Shown: one piece after another, positions 1 to 10,392 of the stretch
Layout of the letters: each line of letters opens with the position of its first letter
How positions within the stretch are numbered: position 1 is the stretch's first letter
Origin: Rheum nobile
Taxonomy: Eukaryota > Streptophyta > Magnoliopsida > Caryophyllales > Polygonaceae
NCBI GenBank assembly: GCA_027886185.1
Contig: WOAB01000052.1
Coordinates: 806,001-870,000 of the forward strand
DNA length: 64,000 bases
Reading direction: 5' to 3'
The notes under the pieces: generated by a model
Told to the model about the DNA's origin: nothing
The model's database searches: none
What the model saw: the letters and a program-made list of their open reading frames with translations, nothing else
Made by a program: the position numbers and the translations under genes

Positions 1-1439
1 TCCTAACAACACCTAAGACAATCAAAACCCTAACAACTACTCAACTCACCAAAGTCTCGTCCTTGTAAGTTCTTCTTCTTCTTCACCGAATGCTCAAAGC
101 TCTGTGGAAATGCCGTAATTGCTTGTTGAAATGAAGTAGACGACTTCCTTTCTTATAGTCTAGGAATTCTATCTAATTTACCCTAGTTTTATATAAGGAA
201 AATAAGATAAAATAATCCTATACAATCTTGCGGCCCAAGTTGTTTCTTCAAGATCTCTTTCCATATATATGAGATTCGGCAATTTGTAAGGGTGACAACG
301 CGTGCGTCTCTGCATTCCTTGGCGTTGTTCCCTTCCTTTCCTGTTCACAACCGTGTGTCTTCATTTCTAGTTTGTTCCAGCGCGTTGTTCCATTGTTGAC
401 TTCTCTGTTCCTTTCAATCTTTGTTTTGATTCATCACATGGTTTTCATTGTTCCTTTAATTCATCTAATTCCTGAAACTCATAGTCACACTAAAACACAT
501 CAAATGCCATTGAGTTTATCATCATCAAAACTAGAGGAAACATTATCGTTCCAACAAAAACTAACCTCATTAAACTAATCTAATCCTAAGCTAAACTAAC
601 CTATTCTGCCCTCCCCCTCAAACTAAACTAAACTAATATATATATAACTCCTACGTAATCTCCCCCCTAAAATATCCTAAACCTTATTTTTTAAAAACAA
701 ACGTAACTAATCTTTGCGATGAGTTAGGTAAATGACCCTTTGACAAACCTTTTTTTAAACTAATGGACCCTTAGAAAAAATGGACCCCTCTCTCTCTCCC
801 TAAACCCTACTCCCTACCCCCTAAACCCTACCCCTTAAACATAAACCCTAAACCCCAAAAAACAATATTTTAGAGAGAGAAAAAACAAAGAAGATGGAGC
901 AAAAAAAATAATAAAATAAGCTAATAGGGGTAGGAAAATTACATAAAAACTAGTATGGGTCTCTTTTATTAATTGAAAACTCTTAAAGGGTCAATGGGCC
1001 CAAAACCCTCCTAATCTTTGATTGATCCTCCTCGATGCTTCCTTCCTGCTGAGCGGCCCGACTTTTTAATTTGTCTTGTCCTTGCCTACGTGAAGTGGCA
1101 TTAATAAGCCCAATAGGCCCATTGTTACATAAACTGACAAATTGGAGAATTCTGCAATCCACAATTCATGGCTGCTAATTTGAAGCAGATAGCTCTGCTC
1201 CAATGTCTACGTAAGTGATGGGGTTCGACTTGTAGTTCCAAATTTCTTCCAAAATAATTTCATAAAGCCTGAAATATATAAAAATACAAGTGTAGACTCC
1301 GAATGCAAAATATAGCAAAATTAATTATAAAATATGCATGAAAATGACCTAATTTAATATGCAACTAGACTCCTAAAATATGTATAAATTAGGTGTTATC
1401 AGATACCTTGCTTAGAACCATGCTTAGGTCCAAACCCTT
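1..1439. other. AT-rich intergenic DNA, no gene seen
   Basis: No open reading frame here resembles a known protein; the longest is about 70 codons and of low complexity. The stretch holds pyrimidine-rich runs, a degenerate telomere-type tract at 798-856 and AT-rich DNA up to the gypsy integrase relic. It may include decayed LTR sequence, but I could not define ends, a primer site or a duplication. Confidence 0.6.
798..856. repeat. Degenerate interstitial telomere-type repeat
   Basis: Several CCCTAAA heptamers and one-base variants (CCCTACT, CCCTACC, CCCTTAA) follow one another over about 60 bases. CCCTAAA is the Arabidopsis-type plant telomere unit. The tract is short and imperfect, so it is an internal relic or a promoter-type telo-box cluster, not a chromosome end. 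Confidence 0.55.
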
Positions 1440-1790
1440 CCATTCAACAGATCAGTTCACTCAACGACCAAGTTAAAACCATTCCAAGTGGTCTATGGAC
1501 GGAACCCGCTCACGCCGCTCGATTTGAAGCCACACCCCATACGTGACGCGGAGAACCCCCAAGGTGCCAAGCGCACTGAGTTTGTGCAAGAGCTTCACCA
1601 GCGTACAACTGAAGCGCCACACCTCATAGTACCAGCGCCAAGACAACAAGGGTCATCTTCACGTCGTCTTCGCACCCGACGATCTCGTATGGCTACACTT
1701 GTTCCGCGAGCACTTCCCTCCAAAGCGTCGTACCAAGCTGGACCTCCACGACAATGGACCATTCAAGGTCCTTGATAGCATCCATTTAGT
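1440..1790 (+). pseudogene. Ty3/gypsy integrase C-terminal fragment (relic)
   Basis: Conceptual translation in shifting frames gives the end of a plant gypsy integrase: NRSVHSTTKLKPFQVVYGRN, then PLTPLDL, and about 240 bases later DLVWLHL followed by KRRTKLD and GPFKVLD. These match the end of the integrase core and the GPY/F-type C-terminal module. At least one frameshift lies between the blocks. The strong pol domains that should precede it are absent. It is a dead fragment, probably Athila/Tat type. Confidence 0.8.
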
Positions 1791-2216
1791 ACATGTTTAG
1801 GACATGCATTTGTGTTATAGTCTAGGTTGTTTTGTGCATTTTTCTCTGCATTTTTAGTTAGTTGCATTGTTTTCTTTGTTATAGATGTCTACACGACAAA
1901 ATTGTGTGTTTTCAAGTACTTTGGTGGATTTTTAGGACTTTTGTGGATGTTGTTGGTACCCTAGGTGCCGTCTGGAGGCCAACATCCAACCAGAGCAAAT
2001 TCGGGCCGATATCGAGCAAATACGATTGGTGCGCGAAGCCCGATGAAAACCGTGCAATCGGTGATTTCTCGTTGCACGGCCTAGACCAAGATTGTGCGCC
2101 TCAACGCATGAACCATGTGGTCTCTTCTACATATAGTGATTGACCATGCACTCGTCGGTGAGGTTTTCGCATAGACCGTGTGTTTCCCTCCATTGTATGC
2201 ATGTGGTCGTGAATTG

Positions 2217-2239
2217 GACCATGCGGTTTCCGCATGGTC
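2217..2239. repeat. Perfect 10-bp inverted repeat in relic H
   Basis: GACCATGCGG at 2217-2226 and its exact reverse complement CCGCATGGTC at 2230-2239 are separated by TTT. Partial copies of both arms occur nearby (for example near 2139, 2269 and 2287). It sits 113 bp upstream of the TATA-like box at 2352. Confidence 0.85.
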
Positions 2240-2351
2240 TGTGCACTTTCTTCTGGAGACGTTGTTTGACCATGCATTTTTTCGCACGGTCTAGGCGTGC
2301 ACTGCGCGTTTTACCTTGGATGATTCATTTTTTGATACTTTTTATCTTATG

Positions 2352-2359
2352 TATAAATA
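2352..2359 (+). promoter_or_regulatory. TATA-like box in relic H
   Basis: TATAAATA downstream of the inverted-repeat cluster; plausible core promoter of a decayed LTR. Sequence motif only. Confidence 0.4.
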
Positions 2360-2482
2360 CTTCTTATGAGAATTTTCTACATATATTTTGCCACTTTTTC
2401 TAACTCTCTATACCTAATTATTTGCCTCCTTTGAGGATTTAAACTTTGGAGATTATTCTATTGGATTCAAGGCGAAGTTTCC

Positions 2483-3303
2483 TGTTGAATCCTTGGTTTT
2501 GATGGTAACAAACATTCAACTAATATGGTGACTAAGTGTTTCAGGATCAAACAAAGATGTCACAGGGAACGAACGACAACACAGTAATGCGGAGGGAACA
2601 AAGAGTTTCCTAAATGCTTTGCTACCTCCAAAGGATCATTAGTTCCATGACAAACATCAAGTTTCGATCAAGCATGAAGATAATGAAGATAATCCGTGAA
2701 GACCATGTGGTTGTAAAAAGGAAAGGTGTTTTGATCACGCCAACTAGAAGATTTGGAGAGAGAAGATTTTATCTTATCTCGTTTATATTATTTTAGGAGA
2801 TCTTTCCTTAGATAATATATTCGGTTGAGATATTATCTTATTAGGTCAAAACAATATCTTCTTGTTACTGAAAATAAGTGAGAGAGATTTTATTTGTTAG
2901 TGAGGTTTTCAGATTGTATAAATAGAAGTGATCGATTCATTTCTTGAGTACGAACTCTAAGCATTTCATTGAGAGAAAAAGTGGAGTGTCTGTAAGTCTT
3001 AGAAGAGTGAGTTCGTGTTCATCGTTGTAGAAGAGATTCAAAACTAGGTGGGGAGTCTAGGGTTTGAAGTCCAAGATACAAGTGTAACCGATCAAGAAAT
3101 CAATAAGACAAGTAGACTCATCAAAATCCTCTAAAGCGAGAAGCTTGAAGGTAGTGTTTTTTCCCTGGTTAGTTATTTGACTGATTGGAGTTTCCACTAT
3201 ACATCGTGAGTTCTAAATACATCTTTCTTGCTTTATTATTATGTTGCACCTTGTGTGTGAACAAAACATTTGTTCCCTCAAACGTAACACTAACAATCCA
3301 ACA
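2483..3303 (+). repeat. 5' LTR of element A
   Basis: 821 bp, TG...CA ends, TATAAATA at 2917-2924. It differs from the 789-bp right LTR by many substitutions and by a roughly 25-bp segment near the end (about 3240-3270) missing on the right, consistent with an old insertion. The last 130 bp resemble the end of F's LTR. Confidence 0.95.
2917..2924 (+). promoter_or_regulatory. TATA box, 5' LTR of A
   Basis: TATAAATA inside the LTR, conserved in the right LTR at 28887-28894; predicted to drive genomic RNA synthesis. Confidence 0.6.
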
Positions 3304-3318
3304 ATTGGTATCAGAGTG
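3304..3318 (+). other. Primer binding site of A (tRNA-Met type)
   Basis: ATTGGTATCAGAGTG directly after the LTR; TGGTATCAGAG is complementary to the 3' end of initiator tRNA-Met and is the usual primer site of plant copia elements. Confidence 0.9.
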
Positions 3319-3358
3319 AGGTCTATAGATTGTTTTTCGTTAAGACTTTGCAGGAAAG

Positions 3359-4109
3359 ATGTTGTCAAGCAATGCTATTGGTGATTCATTCTGGAAACCT
3401 CCAATTCTGAAGGTTGGAGAATACGATTGGTGGGTCGAGCAAATCGAGTCCCATATTTATTCCCTTGATGGTCAAATATGGAAAATCATTGAAGTTGGTC
3501 CTATCCCAATCCCAAATGAAAAGGGTGCTACAAAGCCAAAAGCAAGGTCTAACTACAATAATGCTGATTGGAAAAAGCTGGAGAAGAACAGCAGGGCCAA
3601 GGAGATCCTTCATATGGTTTTGTTGCCTATTGATCTTAAGACGGTCATTGGCTACAAAACAACTAAAGAGATCTAAGATGATTTGAAACGTCTCCATGAA
3701 GGAAATGAGGATGTCAAAAAGAATCGTATCCTTGCTCTGATGAAGGAATATGACCAAATCTCCCAAGGAAAAGGTGAACACATTTAAGACTTCTATTCCT
3801 GTTTCCAGGGAGTAGTTAGCCAACTGGAATTCCTTGGTGAAATGCTTCCTGACTGGAAGCTCACTCATCACTTCATGCAAGGTCTCAATCCTTAGTAGGA
3901 TGCAATTGCTCTTGCTCTCTACTCCCAGACCGATGTCAAAGCTCTCACTATGGAAGACGTTGTTGCCAAATTGGAAAGCAACGTCTTTCTTCATAACTAC
4001 AAAATGAGCCGAAGGGGAGCTGAGAAGGCTCAAAGCATTGCTCTAAACAGTTAAAAGAGCCTTTGACTTATCTCAAGTTGAAGATGAAAATGAGGATGGA
4101 GATGAAGAT
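3359..4109 (+). pseudogene. Element A gag, N-terminal part
   Basis: The Gag capsid-type domain of a copia element starts at ATG 3359 (MLSSNAIGDSFWKPPIL) and runs colinear with F's gag, including the blocks WKKLEKN, GYKT-KEI, KRLHEGNED and DWKLTHHFMQGLN. In-frame stops at 3674 (Trp codon in F), 3785 and two adjacent ones at 3894 disable it. A +1 frame change near 4046-4056 is needed to continue into DLSQVED; F needs the same change at the same place. Element B was inserted at 4109 within the acidic segment that follows. Confidence 0.9.
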
Positions 4110-4461
4110 TAATCGGCACTATTTTATAGTGCATATCTAGGAGTTATTACCATGTTTGAGGTGCCATTTGGATGGGTTTAGAGAACAATTGTGGAGTTGA
4201 GAGTTAGAGACTAGAAGTGAAGAAATCATGGGATTTACAGAGGTTTGAAGTGCATTGAAGAGTGGAAGAACAGTGGGTTGAATTCAAATTGTTCGTTCGC
4301 TTTACTCAGATGTCCAAGTGGAGTGATTATAATTCGAGGATTTAGATCTTGAAGTCTACTACAGGTCCTCAAAATATGAGCGCAATCCGAGTTGAGAATC
4401 AAAAGTTATGGCGTTTTTACGAAAGTGTCGCAGAAGCTGAAGATCCGGAGTTTCTGGAGAT

Positions 4462-4498
4462 CCACCGCACCCCGCGGTGGGATGACCGCACCCGCGGT
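4462..4498. repeat. U3 hairpin motifs of B
   Basis: CCACCGC (4462-4468) pairs with GCGGTGG (4474-4480) around ACCCC; a second unit ACCGC/GCGGT around ACCC is at 4485-4498. The same pair recurs in the 3' LTR at about 9387-9423 and repeatedly in gag. Confidence 0.85.
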
Positions 4499-4630
4499 GA
4501 TGCCGATGCTGAAGACATTTCAGGATTTATTCCGAGATCTTTTATTTGCTTTTATTTATTTCCAAAACCTTATTTTCCAAGTTTTATCTTATTTTCCTTT
4601 TCTTTATTTCTGAACTATTATTTGCCCTAG

Positions 4631-4638
4631 TATTTAAG
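4631..4638 (+). promoter_or_regulatory. TATA-like box, 5' LTR of B
   Basis: TATTTAAG, 133 bp after the hairpin units; the same word occurs in B's other LTR and in E's LTRs. Confidence 0.5.
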
Positions 4639-5471
4639 GTTATTTCTAAAACTTTGTTTATCATCTAATTCTTTAACCTAGTTGCCACCTTTCATCATTT
4701 TTCTCTCACAAACCCTAATGGACTACTAAACCTCCATTGTTGCACTTGACAGTTTGAAGCCAACAATTGATTGGTTGTGAGTTTTCTACTCTTGTTCGTT
4801 TTCCTATCTAGTTGGATTGATTCTCTTGTGCTTGATTGATTATTGGTTTATGTTGATTTATCTAGATTGATCACCTAGGTTTATTGATATCTTCCTGATT
4901 GCTAGGACTTGTGATTCCGGGTTCGGGTTGCATATCTAGTAGCGAGCACGATTTACATAAGCGGGTTGCGAGTGTTCATCGTGAGAGAGAGTTAATTGCA
5001 TGCTTATAGTAACGGGTTGTTTCTATTGCATGTATCTTGTTAAATCCTTGTTTGATTGATATTGCTTTATTGAGTCTTGAAGGTTTTCGGATTTGTTTTA
5101 GTAATAAGTACTATTAGGGCTGGTAGAACTAATAGTTACCTATGATCGGGATAAGAACAACTATAGGAATGATAAGAACTTGAGATTGATAGAATTCCGT
5201 GATCAACCATATCTATTGTTGTGTGGATCTTTGTTAAGTGTGGCACTTTTTCCCATATTATTTACAACCATTATTTGTGAACTGTTTATTTGCTTTCTTA
5301 TTGCTTGTTACGAAACACAAACAAACCCCCCCTAGTTCCTAGTTGGTGACGTGAATTACAAGAATAGATAACCTGACTCTTTGTGGGATCGACCCTGACT
5401 TGCTTGCTATACTCTGTAGTAGGTACTTTAGGATTTCTTTGATAGGCATACGACTTTAGCCCTGTCAAATT

Positions 5472-5489
5472 TGGCGCCGTTGTCGGGGA
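5472..5489 (+). other. Primer binding site of B (tRNA-Asp)
   Basis: TGGCGCCGTTGTCGGGGA complements the 3' end of plant tRNA-Asp(GUC) with one mismatch (T for C). tRNA-Asp priming is usual for Athila-type gypsy elements. Confidence 0.85.
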
Positions 5490-5529
5490 GTCAAAATTTT
5501 TTGTTTTTGTTAATTTGTTACCAACTTTC

Positions 5530-5555
5530 GTGTGGACCTATCATACGGTCCACAC
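5530..5555 (+). other. Leader hairpin of B, candidate packaging signal
   Basis: GTGTGGACC (5530-5538) and GGTCCACAC (5547-5555) are perfect 9-bp arms around TATCATAC, 41 nt after the primer site. E has the same stem with a one-base loop change and D a one-mismatch version. Position and conservation suggest an RNA dimerisation or packaging element; this is inference. Confidence 0.6.
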
Positions 5556-5582
5556 TCGTGCTACTGATTTTTTTTCTTTGAT

Positions 5583-6981
5583 ACAGAAATGGAGTTATAG
5601 GGAGAGCTGTGATATGACCCATACTCCTACGCATACACTCCAGGGTGGAGACATTACCCCAATTCGAGCTATGGGTACCAACAATATCCTCCATATGGTC
5701 ATGACTACCTAGAGTTCTACCCGGAGCCACAATCATTCTACCAGCAGGGTGCTCCACAACAGTACAATCCGGCCTATGAGCATAGCCCGCCAGTGTCCAA
5801 TCCTAGTTCCTCCATGTCAACTGAAGATATGCTCCAAGCTCTGGATAAACATTTTAGCACTAGTGTTGAAACTAGGGAGTCAAGCATCAAGAATCTAGAG
5901 AAGCAGATGAGACAAATGGTTGAAGCTATCACAAAGACCGATGCAAAGATTTCGGGACTTCTACTGTCTCAAACGGTAGTTAACCCGAGAGAAAATGTTA
6001 GTGTCGTGACGCTTAGAAGTGGTAAGCAGCTGAACGTCGCTCCTAGTGCTGAAGAGGACGACACAGAAGGCGAGAACTCTCTGTCGAGTTCATCGCACCT
6101 ACGGCAGGCGGACCGCACCCGCGGTGGGACTCCAGAAGACCGACCGCACCCCGTGCCACTCTCACCGCACCCAGCGGCTGAACAAACTGAGAGTCCTGCA
6201 TCTTCACCGCACCCGCGGTCATCTGACCGCACCCGCAGAGGCGTTGTGGGAGTTTCCGAGAATTCCTCTGTGAACATGACCGCACCCGCGGTGGAATCTG
6301 ACCACGCCAGCGGTTCACTCAAGGAGTTGGGCCTTCCGGACGATATTTGGGACCGCAAGGTGCTTTCTGAGGAAGAATATTTTTTTGGGACTGGAGGAAT
6401 TCAGCGACCAAGAGGAGGAGAGCCGCGATTGCGGAAATGATCATGCGATGCCCGCCCCTCTCGAAAATGCCCCGGCAGCCCCCGACCCTCTCGAGGCTGC
6501 CTATGATGAGTATGTGCATCTAAACTCCTTCCCGCTTGTCTCGCTGCACCCCGCTACACCCTTCCCCGAGGCTCTGAAGGACACCAGAATGGTGGAGAAT
6601 GACAAAAATTTATTTGAAACCTTCAGTGACTGCGCAAAAACTGTTCCCTTGGTCACGCTGGCGAACATCATCCCTCGCTGCACAGAATTTTTAGGGGTGC
6701 TGTGCAAGATCAAGAAGAAATCAAAGGGGGGGCACAAGAAGGAGACCCTGATTCAAGTGGCGGATTTTTATATGCTAGATATGGGGCAGGACATACATGC
6801 AGCCTCTGAGATGCTGGGTAGACCGTTTTTGAAGATGGCAAGTGCATTCATAGATATAAACAGCGGCCCAACCATCATGAAGTGCACAAGCATGGGGGAA
6901 AAGCTCAACAGAGAGTATACAAAGAGGCATCCCCCTGTTATAGACCTCAGGAGTTCAAGTGATAGGAGCAACCTGAGTTGA
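5583..6981 (+). pseudogene. Element B gag and partial protease
   Basis: The Tyr/Pro-rich N-terminus (YDPYSYAYTPGW) is followed by a coiled-coil Gag segment (STEDMLQALDKHF, then SSIKNLEKQMRQMVEAI) and the Athila/Tat signature SQTVVNPRENVSVVTLRSG. A hairpin-encoded linker follows (6105-6305), then an acidic stretch, and from about 6640 the aspartic-protease-like part with IKKKSKGGHKKETL, DFYMLDMGQD and EMLGRPFLKMAS, ending at the stop near 6979. No RT follows. In-frame TAG near 5596 and TGA at 5610 (CGA in D and E) and a frameshift in the T-run near 6381-6387 kill it. The catalytic D-T/S-G triad is not evident. Confidence 0.88.
6112..6292. repeat. Hairpin motif cluster inside B gag
   Basis: ACCGC-ACCC-GCGGT occurs at 6112-6125, 6206-6219 and 6279-6292, with decayed copies between. 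Translation differs by copy (DRTRGG, PHPRS, TAPAV), so the DNA motif rather than a peptide is conserved. Confidence 0.8.
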
Positions 6982-7044
6982 GAAGATTGAGTAGTATGTC
7001 GAGCCACGACAATAACTAAGGCGATGTCCGGGAGGCAACCCGGG

Positions 7045-7130
7045 GTATGTTTTTCTTTCTTTGTTTTTGCATTTCCTTTAGTGTGTTTTTGCTTTATTTT
7101 TATTTTTCTTTGTTTCCAACTAACCTATAG
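7045..7130 (+). other. Intron-like block after B gag-protease
   Basis: GTATGT at 7045 follows the conserved GGGAGGCAACCC motif; a T-rich tract, CCAACTAACC and CTATAG end at 7130. D and E have the same donor, ACTAAC box and acceptor at the same place (86-102 bp). Splicing is untested. Confidence 0.45.
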
Positions 7131-7394
7131 GGATGAGACCTATGCGAATTGAAGAAGGTGTTTCCCACACCATTGTAAGTCTTTTTTTTTTCCAGCACTA
7201 ATAAACTCCCCGAAAAAACCTTAAACGGGGAGCATAAAAAAAAAATCCGAAAAAAAATAAAAATGAATAATCGAAATTTTAAAATAAAAGTTCTACCGTA
7301 GGCCAGCTGTCCAGAGTTCCCCATGGAGAGACGGTGCGCATCATGTTGTCAAAGGAGGAGACATTAGCCCTACACATTATTTGGCAACGATGAT
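7131..7394 (+). other. B internal non-coding stretch
   Basis: T-rich and A-rich low-complexity DNA with a second donor-like GTAAGT at 7175, then a GC-richer conserved block from about 7300. I see no gene. Confidence 0.5.
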
Positions 7395-7655
7395 GGCCGT
7401 ACAATTGACAGCTGAGGAGGAGGAACACTAGAGCCCCCACCATGATTACATCTGGGCTCCACCATGTGTTCATTGAAGGCCGTGCAGCCCGGCCATACTT
7501 GTTATACCACTACTCACCAAAGTGGATCCCTATGGTTGCACGGTAGGAGAAAACTATTTAGTTGATGAAGACACCCGCCCAACACTGGAGACCTGGGCGT
7601 TACTGAGTATACCGCCAGCAACAACAAAAGTGTCCAAGCAGCTCGGCGACGTTGT
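7395..7655 (+). pseudogene. Conserved small reading frame, B copy (broken)
   Basis: Fragments HHVF-EGRA, YHYSPKW, TVGENYLVDEDTRP and LETWA can be read with frame breaks. E1 and E2 carry the same peptide in one open frame of 64 and 72 codons. It may be a leftover of an env-like ORF or an exon; I do not recognise the family. Confidence 0.45.
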
Positions 7656-7738
7656 GAGTTATTTTTTTGCTTTTCCCTGTGCTTCTATTCTTTTTTCTTT
7701 CATTACATTGAGGACAATGCAATGTTTAAGCATGGGGG

Positions 7739-9030
7739 AGAGTTCTATACTTGCTACGTTGTTGAGGAGAAAAATAAAAAATTGAAAAAGCCAAAAATTA
7801 AAAAAAAGGCTAAAATAGAAATCCTGGGATAGGTCGAAAATCCGAAAGGGCGGCCTAGGCAATAAGCAGGTGGCTTGGACCAGCATTAGGCTGGGGTAAT
7901 ATGAGGTCAAGAGTGATGTGAGTTTATTGTGAGCCCATCTATGAAAAAAATATGAGTGGCTTGGTGAAAACCCGAAAGGGCGCCTTGGCAAAATGAGCGA
8001 AAAAGAAGAAGAGTGATTTTAGGATTTCTCATTATTCTTGGCGAGGCAACATAAGAAGAGGTGATATAAGGAGATTCGGGTAGGTCACTCTGGTAGATAT
8101 AAGAAGATAGATGGGAGATAGGATTAGATTTTTATTCACTCTATGGTGTTTGGGATAAGCTTGGGGGAAGTACTCTCCTTTCCTTTTAGCTTGATTGTGT
8201 GTGGTGTTGATTGGTATTGTTGTATGTTGTGATGTGCTTATATAGTTGGTATCTGGAGTTTATTGTTAGGTGAAATTCTTGGAGGGATTGATTTTTCTAT
8301 GCTTCATGAAACCTTGGGGTTTGAATTGGAGGAGTAGGTTTACTTTATCTTACTCGAGGACGAGCAAGGTTTAAGCATGGGGGATTAAGAGTTCTATACT
8401 TGCTACATTGTTGAGGAGAAAAATAAAAATTGAAAAAGCCAAAAATTTGAAAAAAGGCTAAAATATAAATCCTAGGATAGGTCGAAAATCCGAAAGGGCG
8501 GCCTAGGCAATAAGCAGGTGGCTTGGACCAGCATTAGGCTGTGGTAATATGAGATCAAGAGTGATGTGAGTTTATTGTGAGCCCATCTATGAAAAAAATA
8601 TGAGTGGCTTGGTGAAAACCCGAAAGGGCGCCTTGGCAAAATGAGCGAAAAAGAAGAAGAGTGATTTTAGGATTTCTCATTATTCTTGGCGAGGCAACAT
8701 AAGAAGAGGTGATATAAGGAGATTCGGGTAGGTCACTCTGGGAGATATAAGAAGATAGATGGGAGATAGGATTAGATTTGTATTCACTCTATGGTGTTTG
8801 GGATAAGCTTGGGGGAAGTACTCTGCTTTCCTTTTAGCTTTATTGTGTGTGGTGTTGATTGGTATTGTTGTATGTTGTGCTGTGCTTATTGTGTTGGTAT
8901 CTGGAGTTTATTGTTAAGTGAAATTCTTGGAGGGATTGATTTTTCTATGCTTCCTGAAACCTTGGGGTTTGAATTGGAGGAGTAGGTTTACTTTAGCTTA
9001 CTCGAGGACGAGCAAGGTTTAAGCATAGGG
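7739..9030 (+). repeat. Tandem duplication in B's 3' internal region
   Basis: Unit 1 (7739-8387) and unit 2 (8388-about 9030) are near-identical copies of about 645 bp. Each is preceded and followed by a TTTAAGCATRGGGGA purine motif like the one abutting the 3' LTR. D and E have one copy. No protein is evident in either unit. Confidence 0.9.
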
Positions 9031-9034
9031 GATT
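9021..9034 (+). other. Polypurine tract of B
   Basis: AAGCATAGGGGATT immediately before the 3' LTR; plus-strand primer site. It carries a G-to-A change relative to the GGGGGA of the other copies. Confidence 0.7.
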
Positions 9035-10392
9035 TAATCCGCACTATTTTATAGTGCATATCTAGGAGTTATTACCAGGTTTGAGGTGCCATTTGGATAG
9101 GTTTAGAGAACAATTGCGGAGTTGAGAGTTAGAGACTAGAAGTGAAGAAATCATGGGATTTACAGAGGTTTGAAGTGCATTGAAGAGTGGAAGAACAGTG
9201 GGTTGAATTCAAATTGTTCGTTCTCTTTACTCAGATGTCCAAATGGAGTGATTCCAATTCGAGGGTTTAGATCTTGAAGTCTACTACAAGTCCAAAAAAT
9301 ATGAGCGCAATCCGAGTTGAGAATCAAAAGTTATGGCTTTTTACGAAAGTGTCGCAGAAGCTGAAGATCCGGAGTTTCTGGAGATCCACCGCACCCCGCG
9401 GTGGGATGACCGCACCCGCGGCGATGCCGACGCTGAAGACTTTTCGGAATTTATTCCGAGATCTTTTATTTGCTTTTATTTATTTCCAAAACCTTGTTTT
9501 CCAAGTTTTATCTTATTTTCCTTTTCTTTATTTCTGAACTATTATTTGCCCTAGTATTTAAGGTTATTTCTAAAACTCTGTTTATCATCTAATTCTTTAA
9601 CCTAGTTGCCACCTTTTATCGTTTTTCTCTCACAAACCCTAATGGAGAACTAAACCTCCATTGTTGCACTTGACAGTTTGAAGCCAACAATTGATTGGTT
9701 GTGAGTTTTCTACTCTTGTTCGTTTTCCTATCTAGTTGGATTGATTCTCTTGTGCTTGATTGATTATTGGTTTATGTTGATTTATCTAGATTGATCACCT
9801 AGGTTTATTGATATCTTCCTGATTGCTAGGACTTGTGATTCCGGGTTCGGGTTGCATATCTAGTAGCGAGCACGATTTACATAAGCGGGTTGCGAGTGTT
9901 CATCGTGAGAGAGAGTTAATTGCATGCTTATAGTAACGGGTTGTTTCTATTGCATGTATCTTGTTAAATCCTTGTTTGATTGATATTGCGTTATTGAGTC
10001 TTGAAGGTTTTCGGATTTGATTTAGTAATAAGTACTATTAGGGCTGATAGAACTAATAGTTACCTATGATCGGGATAAGAACAACTATAGGAATGATAAG
10101 AACTTGAGATTGATAGAATTCCGTGATCAACCATATCTATTGTTGTGTGGATCTTTGTTAAGTGTGACGCTTTTTCCCATATTATTTACAACCATTATTT
10201 GTGAACTGTTTATTTGCTTTTGTTATTGCTTGTTACGAAACACAAACAAACCCCCCCTAGTTCCTAGTTGGTGACGTGAATTACAAGAATAGATAACTTG
10301 ACTCTTTGTGGGATCGACCCTGACTTGCTTGCTATACTCTGTAGTAGGTACTTTAGGATTTCTTTGATAGGCATACGACTTTAGCCCTGTCA
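9035..10392 (+). repeat. 3' LTR of element B
   Basis: 1358 bp, TAATCC start, TGTCA end, followed by AAGAT duplication at 10393-10397 and then by the continuation of A's gag. Only scattered substitutions separate it from the 5' LTR. TATTTAAG at 9555-9562. Confidence 0.95.

Larger units (their letters stand above)
1791..2482 (+). other. LTR-like relic H, left part, with TATA box and inverted repeats
   Basis: After the integrase relic the sequence has no coding potential. It contains GACCATGC-type words and their reverse complements between about 2040 and 2310, then TATAAATA at 2352-2359. That order is what a gypsy 3' untranslated region and LTR U3 would show. Element A interrupts it at 2482; the sequence resumes at 29255. 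No LTR ends were found, so the assignment is tentative. Confidence 0.4.
4110..5467 (+). repeat. 5' LTR of element B
   Basis: 1358 bp, the same length as its partner. It starts TA rather than TG in both copies. U3 hairpin motifs lie at 4462-4498, TATTTAAG at 4631-4638. The skeleton is recognisably shared with the LTRs of D and E (shared GTGCATATCTAG start, shared TAGCC..GTCA end). Confidence 0.95.
4110..10392 (+). mobile_element. Element B: Athila-like non-autonomous gag-protease element
   Basis: Two 1358-bp LTRs (4110-5467, 9035-10392) begin TAATC and end TGTCA. The duplication AAGAT is at 4105-4109 and 10393-10397, inside A's gag. The primer site matches tRNA-Asp. The internal 3.6 kb holds gag and a partial protease but no RT, RNase H or integrase, then non-coding DNA with a tandem duplication. 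This matches the kind of element described as TR-GAG (terminal repeats plus Gag). It presumably relied on an Athila-type partner. The LTR pair is much less diverged than A's, so B is younger than A. Confidence 0.93.

Noticed and set aside
372..578. 68-codon frame in the left intergenic DNA
   Set aside because: Low complexity, no known motif, AT-rich context; length expected by chance.
5969..6358. Minus-strand frames opposite B gag
   Set aside because: Antisense shadows of the GC-rich hairpin linker.
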